Assembly: GCF_023555005.1 (NCBI RefSeq)
Contig: NZ_JAMJPJ010000003.1
Coordinates: 118,053-182,052, forward strand
Length of the DNA stretch: 64,000 nt
From: Halomonas llamarensis
GTDB lineage: Bacteria; Pseudomonadota; Gammaproteobacteria; Pseudomonadales; Halomonadaceae
Direction: 5' to 3'
In this document: one piece after another, positions 25,537-33,520 of the stretch
Numbering within the stretch: the first letter of the stretch is position 1
How the letters are laid out: every line of letters begins with the position of its first letter
Notes under the pieces: model-generated
Seen by the model: the letters and a program-made list of their open reading frames with translations, nothing else
Told to the model about the DNA's origin: nothing
The model's database searches: none
Translations under genes and position numbers: made by a program

Positions 25537-26346
25537 ATGCAGCTGACGCATCTTAATGTCCGTGGTGAAGCCAATATGGTGGATGTGGGCGATAAACAAG
25601 CAACGCGCCGTGAGGCCGTGGCAACAGGGCGCATTGTGATGCAGCCGCAAACGCTAAAGCTATTGGTGGACGGCGCGTTGCCTAAGGGCGATGTGATTGC
25701 GACAGCACGCATTGCCGGGATTCAGGCGGCGAAGCGAACCCATGAGCTGATTCCGCTATGCCATTCGCTTTCGCTGTCAAAAGTGGCGCTCGATTTTGAC
25801 ATTGACGAGCAAAATGGGTGTGTTCACGTTGAAGCGATGTGTCGGCTAAGCGGGCAAACTGGCGTTGAGATGGAGGCGCTGACGGCGGTTTCGGTCGCGT
25901 GCTTAACGCTTTACGATATGTGCAAGGCGGTGGATAAATCGATGCGCATCGATGCCGTGCAGCTTGAGAGCAAGCAGGGTGGTAAGAGTGGTGACTACCA
26001 GCGCGATGGCAACGGTTACGAAACGACATCGCCCATTGTGACCGGTGCTGGCGCGGCTGGCGAAGTGCGCATAGGTGAGCGTTGTGTCTCACCTTGCGTG
26101 CGAGTGAAGTTTCTTGCCGAGTTACGTGAACGTTTGGGAGAGAACGAAGCTACCATTAGCTTAGATGAGATGGAGTCGCGCGACGTTGGCGGGCTTAAAG
26201 CGGCGCTTGCCAGGCGCAGCGAGGTCTTTTCCGCATTGAGTGATCGCCGTACGTTGTGTGCCGTTAATCAGGTGATGGCCAATGACAATGCACCGGTAAC
26301 CGACGATGACGAAGTGGCGTTCTTTCCACCTGTCACCGGGGGGTAA
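25537..26346 (+). CDS. moaCD: MoaC-MoaD fusion: cyclic pyranopterin monophosphate synthase plus molybdopterin synthase small subunit
   Basis: One 269-residue open frame covers two Moco genes. Residues 1-160 are Moa[26 protein letters not shown], and the active-site [11 protein letters not shown] with Asp127 and Lys130. Residues about 187-269 are MoaD, the ubiquitin-like sulfur carrier: [14 protein letters not shown], then [18 protein letters not shown], and the C-terminal Gly-Gly that must be free for thiocarboxylation. A 25-residue Gly/Ala-containing linker joins them. The fusion order leaves the Gly-Gly end exposed, so both parts can work. The two parts are separate proteins in E. coli. moaE follows one base after the stop. 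Confidence 0.9.
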   Translation: MQLTHLNVRGEANMVDVGDKQATRREAVATGRIVMQPQTLKLLVDGALPKGDVIATARIAGIQAAKRTHELIPLCHSLSLSKVALDFDIDEQNGCVHVEAMCRLSGQTGVEMEALTAVSVACLTLYDMCKAVDKSMRIDAVQLESKQGGKSGDYQRDGNGYETTSPIVTGAGAAGEVRIGERCVSPCVRVKFLAELRERLGENEATISLDEMESRDVGGLKAALARRSEVFSALSDRRTLCAVNQVMANDNAPVTDDDEVAFFPPVTGG

Positions 26347-26347
26347 G

Positions 26348-26800
26348 ATGAATATTGGCGTAAACGTACAGCTAGCCCCATTTGATATGGCGTATGGCTA
26401 TGATGATTTGCTCGCCGAGCGTACCGATGTGGGCGCCGTGGTAAGTTTTACGGGACTGGTGCGGGACTTTAATGAGTCGCCCGAGGTAACCGGCTTGACG
26501 CTTGAGCACTACCCAGGCATGACCGAGCGCACGTTAGAAGACATCGGTGAACAAGCGTGGCAGCGTTGGTCACTTCAGGGCGTTCGTATCATTCACCGTA
26601 TTGGCTATATGGCGCCGGGAGACCCTATTGTGCGGGTATCCGTGGCAAGTGCGCATCGCCGTGATGCTTTTGAAGCCTGCGACTTTATTATGGATTACCT
26701 AAAAACCCAGGCGCCGTTTTGGAAAAAAGAGCACGCCCAACAAGGCGATTACTGGGTGAAAGAACGCGATACCGACCAATATGATGCTTTGCGCTGGTGA
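26348..26800 (+). CDS. moaE: Molybdopterin synthase catalytic subunit MoaE
   Basis: Large subunit that transfers sulfur from MoaD to precursor Z to form molybdopterin. The 150 residues match E. coli MoaE. Segments: GAVVSFTGLVRDFNE, LEHYPGMTE, ASAHRRDAFEACDFIMDYLK and FWKKE with the catalytic lysine. The start at ATG 26348 lies one base after the moaCD stop; the frame opens 42 bases earlier inside moaCD, but that part is not MoaE-like. The partner MoaD is the tail of the preceding fusion protein. Confidence 0.95.
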   Translation: MNIGVNVQLAPFDMAYGYDDLLAERTDVGAVVSFTGLVRDFNESPEVTGLTLEHYPGMTERTLEDIGEQAWQRWSLQGVRIIHRIGYMAPGDPIVRVSVASAHRRDAFEACDFIMDYLKTQAPFWKKEHAQQGDYWVKERDTDQYDALRW

Positions 26801-26844
26801 TTGGCAAACTGCAACGAAAGCTCAGCATTAAAGTGGTTCAAGAC

Positions 26845-28512
26845 TCAAAGAGATTCAGGCATCTCGGTGGCCATGATTTGTAAATGCACTTCAGGCAAAT
26901 GCTGCATATGCTCTGCGAGCCACGCAATCAGACGAGGTTGTAAAGCTTGGCGGAGCTCCGCCAGCGTATCTGCGTGGATTTCGTCTAGCTGCTCGTCTAG
27001 CCAGTCGCTAAAGCTGTCTTCATCTAGCGGGCTGGCGCCTGCGTTATCTAGCATCAGCCGACCGATGCGCCACCAGCCCGTTTCACTCGCGGTAACAGGC
27101 AGGGCGAGATAAAGGCTGCCGCGTCGTGAACTATGACTGGGCGTTTCAAGCCCTGGGTGGGGCGTGACACTATTTTGATGCACAATGCAGGGCGGCTGTG
27201 GATAGCGCGCTTCGCATTTCAGCCCGTGACTATCGAATAGCAGCATGTCGCCGTTAATTGGCGCCAAGGGCGCTTCAATGCCCAGAGACGCTGCAATAGC
27301 TTGGTGAGCCTGCTGGTGGCGAGCCTCACCGTGCACAGGCAGTAAATGCTTAGGCTTAACCCAACGATAGAGCGTGCATAGCTCATCGTGAGCGGGATGC
27401 CCGGTGGCGTGTAATTCAGGATGGTTAAATTCATCAAACAACATGACGCCAAGTTGAGTAAAGCGCTTTTTCAGCTGCTCGATAGGCCGTTCGTTACCGG
27501 GAATGGCCTTTGCTGAGAAAATGATGCTATCGCCTGGCTCCAGATCAACAAACGGGTGTCGGCCTTGCGCTAAGCGCTGAAGCGCCGCGCGTGGCTCGCC
27601 TTGGCTACCGGTGGCAATAATCACGACCTCTTCCGGCGGCAAATAACCCAAGTCATGCGCGGGAACCAGCGGCGGCAGCTCGTCTAAGTAGCCTAACCCG
27701 CGTGCGACCGTTACCATGCGCTCCATGGAGCGCCCCATCAAGCTGATCCGTCGTCCGCAGCGTTGTGCTGCGCGGGCGATAGCGACAATGCGTGCCACAT
27801 TGCTGGCAAAGCACGACACTACGACGCGGCCTTTGCAGGTAGCAAGCGTTTTAGCCAAGGCGCGGGCAACATCGCCTTCGCTGCCGGAATGGCCTGGCAT
27901 GGGGGCGTTAGTGGAATCGCCAACGACAAGATCGATCGGGGCTAGCGCGCGAAACGGCGTGGCATCGACCGGCTTGCCCACTAGTGGCTCGGCATCGAGT
28001 TTCCAATCACCGGTGTGCAGTATCCGGTAATCACCGGCTTGCATGACAAGTGCGCAGCTCTCCGGGATGGAGTGGGTTAGCGCTAAGTAACGTAGCGTAA
28101 AAGGACCTGAGGTTAGCGCCTCTCCCGGCTCTATGACCTTAATGGCATCGTGTTTCAGGCCGTGCTCGGCAAATTTGAGCCGCAATAACCCAGCGGCTAA
28201 TGGTGTGGCGTAAATTGGACATTGCCAGTGGGGCCACAGCCAAGCAACCGCGCCGGTATGATCTTCGTGCCCGTGGGTAATAAATAGCGCGGCTGGGGAA
28301 ATATCAAGCGTTGCCAGTGTATCCAGGTTAGGGACTTGCAGTGGTGTGTTGGGCAAGTCCTGGCGTATCATCATGCCGCAGTCGACGGCGATCCAATGCT
28401 CCGCAAAGCCATACAGCGTGAAATTCATCCCCACTTCACCACACCCCCCTAGCGGCAGTAAGCGCAAGGGGTGGCGGCGGCGAGGGCGAATGTGTACGCG
28501 CGGTGCTTGCAT
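26845..28512 (-). CDS. RNase J-like metallo-beta-lactamase/beta-CASP ribonuclease
   Basis: A 555-residue protein with the RNase J layout. The N-terminal metallo-beta-lactamase part has LRLLPLGGCGEVGMN, the zinc motif ITHGHEDHTGA near residue 84, and HTGDWKLD. A beta-CASP insert (about 200-330) has FASNVARIVAIA and ATGSQGEP. The rest of the lactamase fold has FSAKAIPGNE and the histidine segment LLPVHGEARH. The usual RNase J C-terminal domain is replaced by a short, unlike tail. I chose the ATG at 28510-28512 because a -10-like TATAGT lies only about 30 bases upstream; the frame also opens at 28590. RNA 5'-processing is inferred from family, not shown. Confidence 0.8.
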   Translation of the reverse strand: MQAPRVHIRPRRRHPLRLLPLGGCGEVGMNFTLYGFAEHWIAVDCGMMIRQDLPNTPLQVPNLDTLATLDISPAALFITHGHEDHTGAVAWLWPHWQCPIYATPLAAGLLRLKFAEHGLKHDAIKVIEPGEALTSGPFTLRYLALTHSIPESCALVMQAGDYRILHTGDWKLDAEPLVGKPVDATPFRALAPIDLVVGDSTNAPMPGHSGSEGDVARALAKTLATCKGRVVVSCFASNVARIVAIARAAQRCGRRISLMGRSMERMVTVARGLGYLDELPPLVPAHDLGYLPPEEVVIIATGSQGEPRAALQRLAQGRHPFVDLEPGDSIIFSAKAIPGNERPIEQLKKRFTQLGVMLFDEFNHPELHATGHPAHDELCTLYRWVKPKHLLPVHGEARHQQAHQAIAASLGIEAPLAPINGDMLLFDSHGLKCEARYPQPPCIVHQNSVTPHPGLETPSHSSRRGSLYLALPVTASETGWWRIGRLMLDNAGASPLDEDSFSDWLDEQLDEIHADTLAELRQALQPRLIAWLAEHMQHLPEVHLQIMATEMPESL

Positions 28513-28543
28513 GTTGATGAAAAGCCTTGAAAGTTGGGCCTTT

Positions 28544-28573
28544 ACTATACGGGATTGCGGGGGCGTGTCACAA
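28544..28573 (-). promoter_or_regulatory. Promoter of the RNase J-like gene
   Basis: On the minus strand TTGTGA (28568-28573) and TATAGT (28544-28549) are separated by 18 bases. The predicted start lies about 25 bases before the chosen start codon and downstream of the alternative one at 28590. Confidence 0.5.
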
Positions 28574-28691
28574 TCGTGCTTGTCATTCATGGCGCCTTTT
28601 GCGGAGGTAGTGTTAAGCGTCTTTCATGTGGTTACTATCGCCTTTTTTCTCCGCTTGGCGTTTAGTTTTAGTTAATAGAGTAAGTTTTTCT

Positions 28692-29561
28692 ATGTCTCAT
28701 ATTCCTCAGCCTCACTATTATCGTCTAGTGGTTTCTTGTCCCGATCAGGTCGGGATTGTGGCCCGTGTATCCAGTTTTATCGCCCAGCAAGGGGGCTCTA
28801 TTACCGAGGCAAGCCAACACTCTGATTTAGAAACGGGGCGCTTTTTTATGCGCTATGAAATTATCGCAGAGTCGCTTGGCATTACAGCGCAGGCGTTGCG
28901 CGAGGGATTTACCCCAATAGCGCAAGCGTTCAACATGCAGTGGGCGCTGACCGATACGAAACGCCTTCCGCGTGTCGTACTGATGGTCTCAAGAGAATCT
29001 CATTGTTTGGTGGACCTTCTTTACCGTTGGCAAGTGGGTGAATTGGCGTGTGATATTGTCGGTGTTATTTCAAACCATAGCGATATGTGTGCGCTTACCG
29101 AGTGGTATGGCATTCCGTATTTTCATATTCCCGTTGATCCACAGAATAAGCAGTCGGCGTTTGATGCCGTCGAAGCGCAAATAGAAGCCCTTGATGCTGA
29201 TTGCGTGGTGCTAGCGCGCTACATGCAGATTTTGCCGCCAGCGCTGTGCCAGCGCTATCAAGGCCGTGTGATCAATATTCACCACAGTTTTTTGCCTTCG
29301 TTCGCGGGAGCGAAGCCTTACCACCAAGCATATGAACGCGGTGTAAAGCTCATTGGCGCTACTTGCCATTACGTGACCGAAGCGCTCGATGCCGGGCCGA
29401 TTGTCGAACAAGACATCCATCGCGTGAGTCATTGTCATACCCCAACTGATCTTGTGCGCTTTGGGCGTGATGTAGAGAAAGCCGTACTGGCGCGCGGTCT
29501 GCGTTGGCATTTGGAAGACCGAGTGATTATTCACGGTAATAAAACAGTGGTGTTTAGCTAA
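28692..29561 (+). CDS. purU: Formyltetrahydrofolate deformylase
   Basis: Hydrolyses 10-formyl-THF to formate and THF, balancing one-carbon pools. It has 289 residues. An N-terminal ACT domain (about 5-85, LVVSCPDQVGIVARVSSF) is followed by a formyltransferase-fold catalytic domain with ARYMQILPP, the catalytic INIHHSFLPSF (Asn, His) and EALDAGPIVEQD (Asp). The start at ATG 28692 gives the usual PurU N-terminus; the 22-codon extension upstream is hydrophobic and unlike the family. It is divergent from the RNase J-like gene. Confidence 0.95.
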   Translation: MSHIPQPHYYRLVVSCPDQVGIVARVSSFIAQQGGSITEASQHSDLETGRFFMRYEIIAESLGITAQALREGFTPIAQAFNMQWALTDTKRLPRVVLMVSRESHCLVDLLYRWQVGELACDIVGVISNHSDMCALTEWYGIPYFHIPVDPQNKQSAFDAVEAQIEALDADCVVLARYMQILPPALCQRYQGRVINIHHSFLPSFAGAKPYHQAYERGVKLIGATCHYVTEALDAGPIVEQDIHRVSHCHTPTDLVRFGRDVEKAVLARGLRWHLEDRVIIHGNKTVVFS

Positions 29562-29583
29562 TTCATCGACGGCTGAGGTGGCT

Positions 29584-30255
29584 ATGTCATTTGCGGAAAG
29601 TGTGCTGGCTCCTTGGGCATTATGGTTATGTGGCGCTATTTCGCTCGCCGTGCTGCTACGTGTCATGGCACTTAAACCATGGCAGCCCTTGCTCGATGAC
29701 AGCGCGCTGCAGCATCGCTGGCTGGCGGCGACCTTAGCGGTTGTGTTGATGTGGCAGCTGCGCGCTCAAGCCGTTGACTGGCTGACGCTGCACTTGGTTT
29801 TTACGGCATTGATGACGCTGGTTTTTAAAGCACCGCTTGCACTGATAAGCAATGTGATGATTAACGTGGCAATGGTAATGATTGGCCGCAATGAATGGGC
29901 ATTGCTTGGCGTGAATGTGCTCGTCACCGGCATTATTCCGGCGTTGGTGGTGGGTATTATCTGGCGACTTGTGGATCGTAAGCTGCCCGATAACCTGATG
30001 GTTTTTTTGTTTGTGTGCGGTTTTTTTGGCGCAGCTCTTGCAACATTAGGGGGTGGTTTGACCGCTGTTGGGCTAATTGTCGCTGCGAGTACCGATCCTG
30101 AAGCCGTATATTTGGCACAGGAATATGCGCGTTTTTTACCGCTACTCATGCCGTCTGAAGCCTTTATCACCGGCATGTTGTTGAGCGTTTTGCTGGTCTA
30201 TCATCCGAGCTGGGTGGCCACATTTAATGACCACCGCTATATCGATATGCAGTAA
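29584..30255 (+). CDS. CbiM-like energy-coupling factor transporter permease
   Basis: A 223-residue membrane protein with about six to seven hydrophobic segments, resembling the CbiM/NikM substrate-specific component of ECF transporters (PNVMINVAMVMIGRN-like core, then GGGLTAVGLIVAAST and a long segment ending PSEAFITGMLLSVLLVY). No ATPase or EcfT-like genes are beside it. As in many Proteobacteria it stands alone, so a cobalt or nickel role is only family inference. GAGGTG lies before ATG 29584, which I prefer to the GTG at 29578 inside that site. It converges on lexA. Confidence 0.7.
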   Translation: MSFAESVLAPWALWLCGAISLAVLLRVMALKPWQPLLDDSALQHRWLAATLAVVLMWQLRAQAVDWLTLHLVFTALMTLVFKAPLALISNVMINVAMVMIGRNEWALLGVNVLVTGIIPALVVGIIWRLVDRKLPDNLMVFLFVCGFFGAALATLGGGLTAVGLIVAASTDPEAVYLAQEYARFLPLLMPSEAFITGMLLSVLLVYHPSWVATFNDHRYIDMQ

Positions 30256-30274
30256 ATCCTTTGTCTAGAACACT

Positions 30275-30946
30275 CTAGCCAAGGGCTTGGCCATTACCGC
30301 CACGAATGACGCCGACGCCAACACCCTCAATCTCTAGCGCTTGGGTGCGCAGGTCTATCACAATCGGATCAAAGTCTGCGTTTTCCGCAAGCAGTTGAAC
30401 GTTGTGCCCTTGGCGTTTGAAGCGCTTAACAGTGACTTCGTCTTCAATCCGAGCGACGACAATTTGGCCATCGCGAACGCGCTCGGTGCGATGGACCGCC
30501 AGCAGATCGCCCTCTAAAATACCCACATCTTTCATCGAGAGCCCGCGCACACGCAGTAAGTAGTCGGCTTTTGGCGTGAAGTATTCAGACGGTAAAGGGC
30601 AGTAGCGATCAATGTGTTCGGCGGCTAAAACGGGACTTCCCGCTGCGACCTCGCCAATGACCGGTAGGCCGCTAGGCGTGGTGCTATCAGCGGTGCTCTC
30701 GCTTGAGAGCTCTTGTCTTTCGGCGGTTTCTTGCGCGGGTAAGCGGATGCCGCGGGAGGTGTTACGGATAATACGAATGGCGCCTTTACGCTCTAGTGCG
30801 CGTAAGTGTTCTTCGGCTGCGTTTGGGGAGCGAAACCCAAGTGCTTTAGCGATTTCGGCACGTGTTGGCGGGTAACCGTACTCGCTCATGGTTTTGACAA
30901 TAAAGTCGTAAACGTTTTGCTGACGAGCTGTTAAAGGCCGTGACAT
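30275..30946 (-). CDS. lexA: LexA repressor (SOS response)
   Basis: A 223-residue repressor. The winged helix domain (1-70) has [11 protein letters not shown] and the recognition stretch [11 protein letters not shown]. The self-cleavage bond is Ala102-Gly103 in GEVAAGSP, and the catalytic dyad is Ser137 (RGLSMKD) and Lys174 (DEVTVKRF), the same 37-residue spacing as Ser119/Lys156 in E. coli. The linker is about 18 residues longer than in E. coli (202 residues). Start at ATG 30944-30946 with AGGAG before it. An SOS box overlaps its promoter, so it is autoregulated. Confidence 0.96.
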   Translation of the reverse strand: MSRPLTARQQNVYDFIVKTMSEYGYPPTRAEIAKALGFRSPNAAEEHLRALERKGAIRIIRNTSRGIRLPAQETAERQELSSESTADSTTPSGLPVIGEVAAGSPVLAAEHIDRYCPLPSEYFTPKADYLLRVRGLSMKDVGILEGDLLAVHRTERVRDGQIVVARIEDEVTVKRFKRQGHNVQLLAENADFDPIVIDLRTQALEIEGVGVGVIRGGNGQALG

Positions 30947-30959
30947 CGCAAGCTCCTGT

Positions 30960-30991
30960 TTATGCACGTTTTGGCTTATGCACGTTTTGAC
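30960..30991. repeat. 16-bp tandem repeat in the lexA leader
   Basis: ttatgcacgttttggc (30960-30975) abuts ttatgcacgttttgac (30976-30991), 15 of 16 identical. It lies in the untranslated leader just before the lexA ribosome site. Confidence 0.92.
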
Positions 30992-31034
30992 ATCTCGATG
31001 AAACGGCTAAGCCAATAACGTAAAGTGGTTTTGT

Positions 31035-31075
31035 GTGATTAAGTATACAGTATGTTGCTCTGTCCAGTACAACAG
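31035..31075 (-). promoter_or_regulatory. lexA promoter with SOS box and a second degenerate box
   Basis: On the minus strand CTGT-TGTACTGG-ACAG (31060-31075) is a perfect CTGT-N8-ACAG SOS box. It contains the candidate -35 TTGTAC (31067-31072), with TATACT (31042-31047) as -10 at 19-base spacing. A weaker half-match, CTGTATACTTAATCAC, lies at 31035-31050 and covers the -10. Two boxes, one degenerate, resemble the arrangement at E. coli lexA. Confidence 0.8.
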
Positions 31076-31168
31076 TTATGTGCCTTTTTCCTGATTTTCT
31101 GGTGCGGGCGTTTAAGTGTAATAGTACAAATGTCACGGTAGCGTTTAAAACTCTTGATTCCTCAAGCA

Positions 31169-31197
31169 TTGAGCCGGGATAACGCTTGGCGTAATAT
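31169..31197 (+). promoter_or_regulatory. Candidate psrA promoter
   Basis: TTGAGC (31169-31174) and TAATAT (31192-31197) are 17 bases apart, about 40 bases before the psrA start codon. Confidence 0.45.
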
Positions 31198-31209
31198 TCT
31201 AAAATGTTT

Positions 31210-31223
31210 AAAACACTCGTTTT
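31210..31223. promoter_or_regulatory. PsrA-like operator (autoregulation)
   Basis: AAAAC-N4-GTTTT is an inverted repeat close to the PsrA pattern G/CAAAC-N2-4-GTTTG/C. It lies just after the predicted start point of psrA, fitting repression of its own gene. Confidence 0.5.
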
Positions 31224-31234
31224 TAGGAGCGATC

Positions 31235-31903
31235 ATGGCTCAGTCTGATACGGTGATACGGATATTGGATACTGCCGAAGTATTATTTGCTGAACGCGGT
31301 TTCGCGGAAACGTCACTGCGTACTATCACCAGTAAGGCACGGGTCAATTTGGCCGCAGTGAACTATCACTTTGGTTCTAAAAAAGCCCTAATTCAAGCGG
31401 TGTTCTCGCGCTACCTTGATCCCTTTACACAACGCTTTCATACTGCGCTTGATGAGCTTGAAGTACGCTACGAAGGGCAGGTAATTCCCTTAGAGGCGTT
31501 GCTAGAAACCATGGCCACGACAGTGTTGGCCGTGCCTGCCGAACGTAATAGCTTGAAGGTATTTATGCGCCTTCTTGGCCTTGCTTATAGCCAAGCACAA
31601 GGGCATTTACGTCGTTTTATTCAAGACGCGTATGGCGATGTGTTCACACGCTTTACGGAGCTAGTGCGTCAGGCAACACCCGCTATCCCCGATGCCGAGC
31701 GTTTTTGGCGGCTGCATTTCATGCTAGGAACGGTAATCTTTACGCTTTCGGGTTTAGATGCGCTACGCGATATTGCAGAAAAGGACTATCAAGAACACGT
31801 TTCAGTGCGCGATCTTGTCAGGCGGTTGCGTCCCGTCGTCGTGGCAGCGATGAATGCTCCGCTGCCTGCAAACGTCGGTGAGGGGATGTATGCGAACGCC
31901 TAG
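31235..31903 (+). CDS. psrA: TetR-family regulator PsrA (fatty-acid-responsive)
   Basis: A 222-residue TetR regulator. The N-terminal helix-turn-helix (about 8-55) has AEVLFAERGFAETSLRTI and VNYHFGSKKALI; the C-terminal ligand domain follows. The identification as PsrA, which in Pseudomonas senses long-chain fatty acids and controls rpoS and beta-oxidation, rests on sequence look and on the conserved lexA-psrA-nagZ order. AGGAG lies before ATG 31235; the frame opens earlier at 31154, but that reads through the promoter. The last 14 bases overlap the next gene. Confidence 0.85.
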   Translation: MAQSDTVIRILDTAEVLFAERGFAETSLRTITSKARVNLAAVNYHFGSKKALIQAVFSRYLDPFTQRFHTALDELEVRYEGQVIPLEALLETMATTVLAVPAERNSLKVFMRLLGLAYSQAQGHLRRFIQDAYGDVFTRFTELVRQATPAIPDAERFWRLHFMLGTVIFTLSGLDALRDIAEKDYQEHVSVRDLVRRLRPVVVAAMNAPLPANVGEGMYANA

Positions 31904-32408
31904 GCTCAGTGAATTACCGCCTTCGCAAGCCTATTGGCTAGAAATTGATACCCAATGCCAGACGCTTACGTTATGGAAAGGGGATAAAGTGCTTTTCTCT
32001 TGCTTAGTTTCTACGGGAAAAGCTGGCATTGGGCAGGATGAGGGCAGCGGAAAAACACCCCACGGATGGCACTATGTGCGTGCTGCTATTGGTGCCGGTG
32101 CGCCGGTGAACGCGGTATTCCGAGGTCGGCGATGGACAGGTAAAGTCTACACATCAACGCTTGGCCAACAGCACCCCGAGCGCGATTGGATATTAACCCG
32201 TATTTTATGGTTATGCGGATTGGAGACAGGACGTAACCGGGGTGGTTGCGTGGATTCCCAGCGCCGTTATATCTATCTACACGGCACGCCGGAAAGCGAA
32301 CCCATGGGGCAGGCGCTGTCTCATGGTTGTATTCGCCTAAGCCGAAACGATTTGCTCTACGTGTTTGACCATGCGCCACCGGGAACGCCGGTGTGGGTGC
32401 ATGGTTAG
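31890..32408 (+). CDS. Cytosolic YkuD-fold enzyme, probably ElsL-like L,D-carboxypeptidase of murein recycling
   Basis: A 172-residue YkuD (L,D-transpeptidase) domain. The active site is visible as YLHGTPESEPMG and SHGCIRLSRND (His and catalytic Cys). There is no signal peptide, lipobox or membrane anchor, so it should stay in the cytosol, where there is no cross-linking substrate. Acinetobacter ElsL is a cytosolic YkuD protein that trims the recycled tetrapeptide. Sitting between psrA and nagZ, a recycling enzyme gene, this protein probably does the same; that is inference. Start at ATG 31890 with GAGGGG before it, overlapping psrA by 14 bases. Confidence 0.75.
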   Translation: MRTPRLSELPPSQAYWLEIDTQCQTLTLWKGDKVLFSCLVSTGKAGIGQDEGSGKTPHGWHYVRAAIGAGAPVNAVFRGRRWTGKVYTSTLGQQHPERDWILTRILWLCGLETGRNRGGCVDSQRRYIYLHGTPESEPMGQALSHGCIRLSRNDLLYVFDHAPPGTPVWVHG

Positions 32409-32472
32409 CGAATAGTTGCATGTACCGAGTGTTTGTCTAGAATTAGCGCTCCTTTTTTCAGGATCTTTCGCC

Positions 32473-33492
32473 ATGCCGCACCCCTTTGGCCCGGTCATGC
32501 TTGACCTTGAAGGGCTTTCTTTAACCCGTGATGAGCGCACGCTATTAAAAGCTCCAGCCGTTGGCGGCGTCATTTTGTTTGCGCGAAACGTTGATAATGC
32601 TTTTCAAGTAAGAACGCTTTGCGATTCCATTCGTCGCCAACGACCAGGGCTTCTTATCGCTGTGGACCAAGAAGGCGGTCGCGTACAGCGTATCAAAGAG
32701 GGCGTGACGCGCCTGCCGCCCATGGCAGTTCTGGGTAAGCAATATCAAGCCGCGCGTGCAGAAAGTGTTGGGTTGGTGAAAGATACTGGCTGGTTACTCG
32801 GCATGGAGATGGCAGCTTGCGGAATAGACATCACGTTTGCGCCGGTGCTGGATATTGATGGCGGTGTTTCGAGCGTCATTGGTGACCGTAGTTTTGGCAC
32901 CCACCCTGAACAAGTAAGTGCGTTGGGCCAGGCCTTGATTTCTGGCCTCCATGAGGCGGGTATGGCGGCCGTCGGTAAGCACTTTCCTGGCCACGGAAGC
33001 GTGGCAGAAGATTCACATGTGGCCCTTCCCATTGACGAGCGCCCGTTAAGCGCTATCAAACAGCACGACCTAATCCCGTTTGCTCATCTTGCCAGCGACT
33101 TAGATGGCATTATGCCTGCGCACGTGATTTATCGCTCCTTTGATCATCGTCCTGCAGGGTTTTCCCCTATCTGGCTGGGGATGCTGCGAGAATCGCTAGG
33201 CTTTAAAGGTTGTATTTTCTCGGATGACTTAAGCATGGCGGGCGCCAAAGAAGTTGGTGCGCCAGCACAGCGCGCTCAAGCCGCGCTGCGGGCAGGCTGC
33301 GATATGCTGTTGGTGTGTAACGATCGTGAGGCTGCACTCGAGGTGGTGTCTGCTTGCGCCAATGTTAGTGCCAAACGTCCGGCAAAACTGCGCTACGCGC
33401 GTGCTCGTCCAGATATCGATGCGCTAACCGCCCTCGGGCGTTGGCGTCGTACTCACGCTCGGCTTGAAGCACTGGCGGCTGAGTACGCTTAA
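32473..33492 (+). CDS. nagZ: Beta-N-acetylhexosaminidase NagZ
   Basis: Cytosolic glycosidase (GH3) that removes GlcNAc from 1,6-anhydro-MurNAc muropeptides in cell-wall recycling, generating the AmpR-type inducers where those exist. It has 339 residues, as in E. coli (341). Motifs: GPVMLDLEGLSL, AVDQEGGRVQRI, the GH3 acid/base loop KHFPGHGSVAEDSH and the nucleophile Asp in IFSDDLSM. Start at ATG 32473; the frame opens 57 bases earlier without a ribosome site. Confidence 0.95.
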   Translation: MPHPFGPVMLDLEGLSLTRDERTLLKAPAVGGVILFARNVDNAFQVRTLCDSIRRQRPGLLIAVDQEGGRVQRIKEGVTRLPPMAVLGKQYQAARAESVGLVKDTGWLLGMEMAACGIDITFAPVLDIDGGVSSVIGDRSFGTHPEQVSALGQALISGLHEAGMAAVGKHFPGHGSVAEDSHVALPIDERPLSAIKQHDLIPFAHLASDLDGIMPAHVIYRSFDHRPAGFSPIWLGMLRESLGFKGCIFSDDLSMAGAKEVGAPAQRAQAALRAGCDMLLVCNDREAALEVVSACANVSAKRPAKLRYARARPDIDALTALGRWRRTHARLEALAAEYA

Positions 33493-33520
33493 ATTTTTTT
33501 GTGACTTTTGGAAGTAAGAT

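Noticed and set aside
25537..26346. MoaC-MoaD fusion as a sequencing frameshift artefact
   Set aside because: Both domains are in the same frame with a plausible linker; a joined frame would need loss of a stop codon, and no homopolymer lies at the junction.
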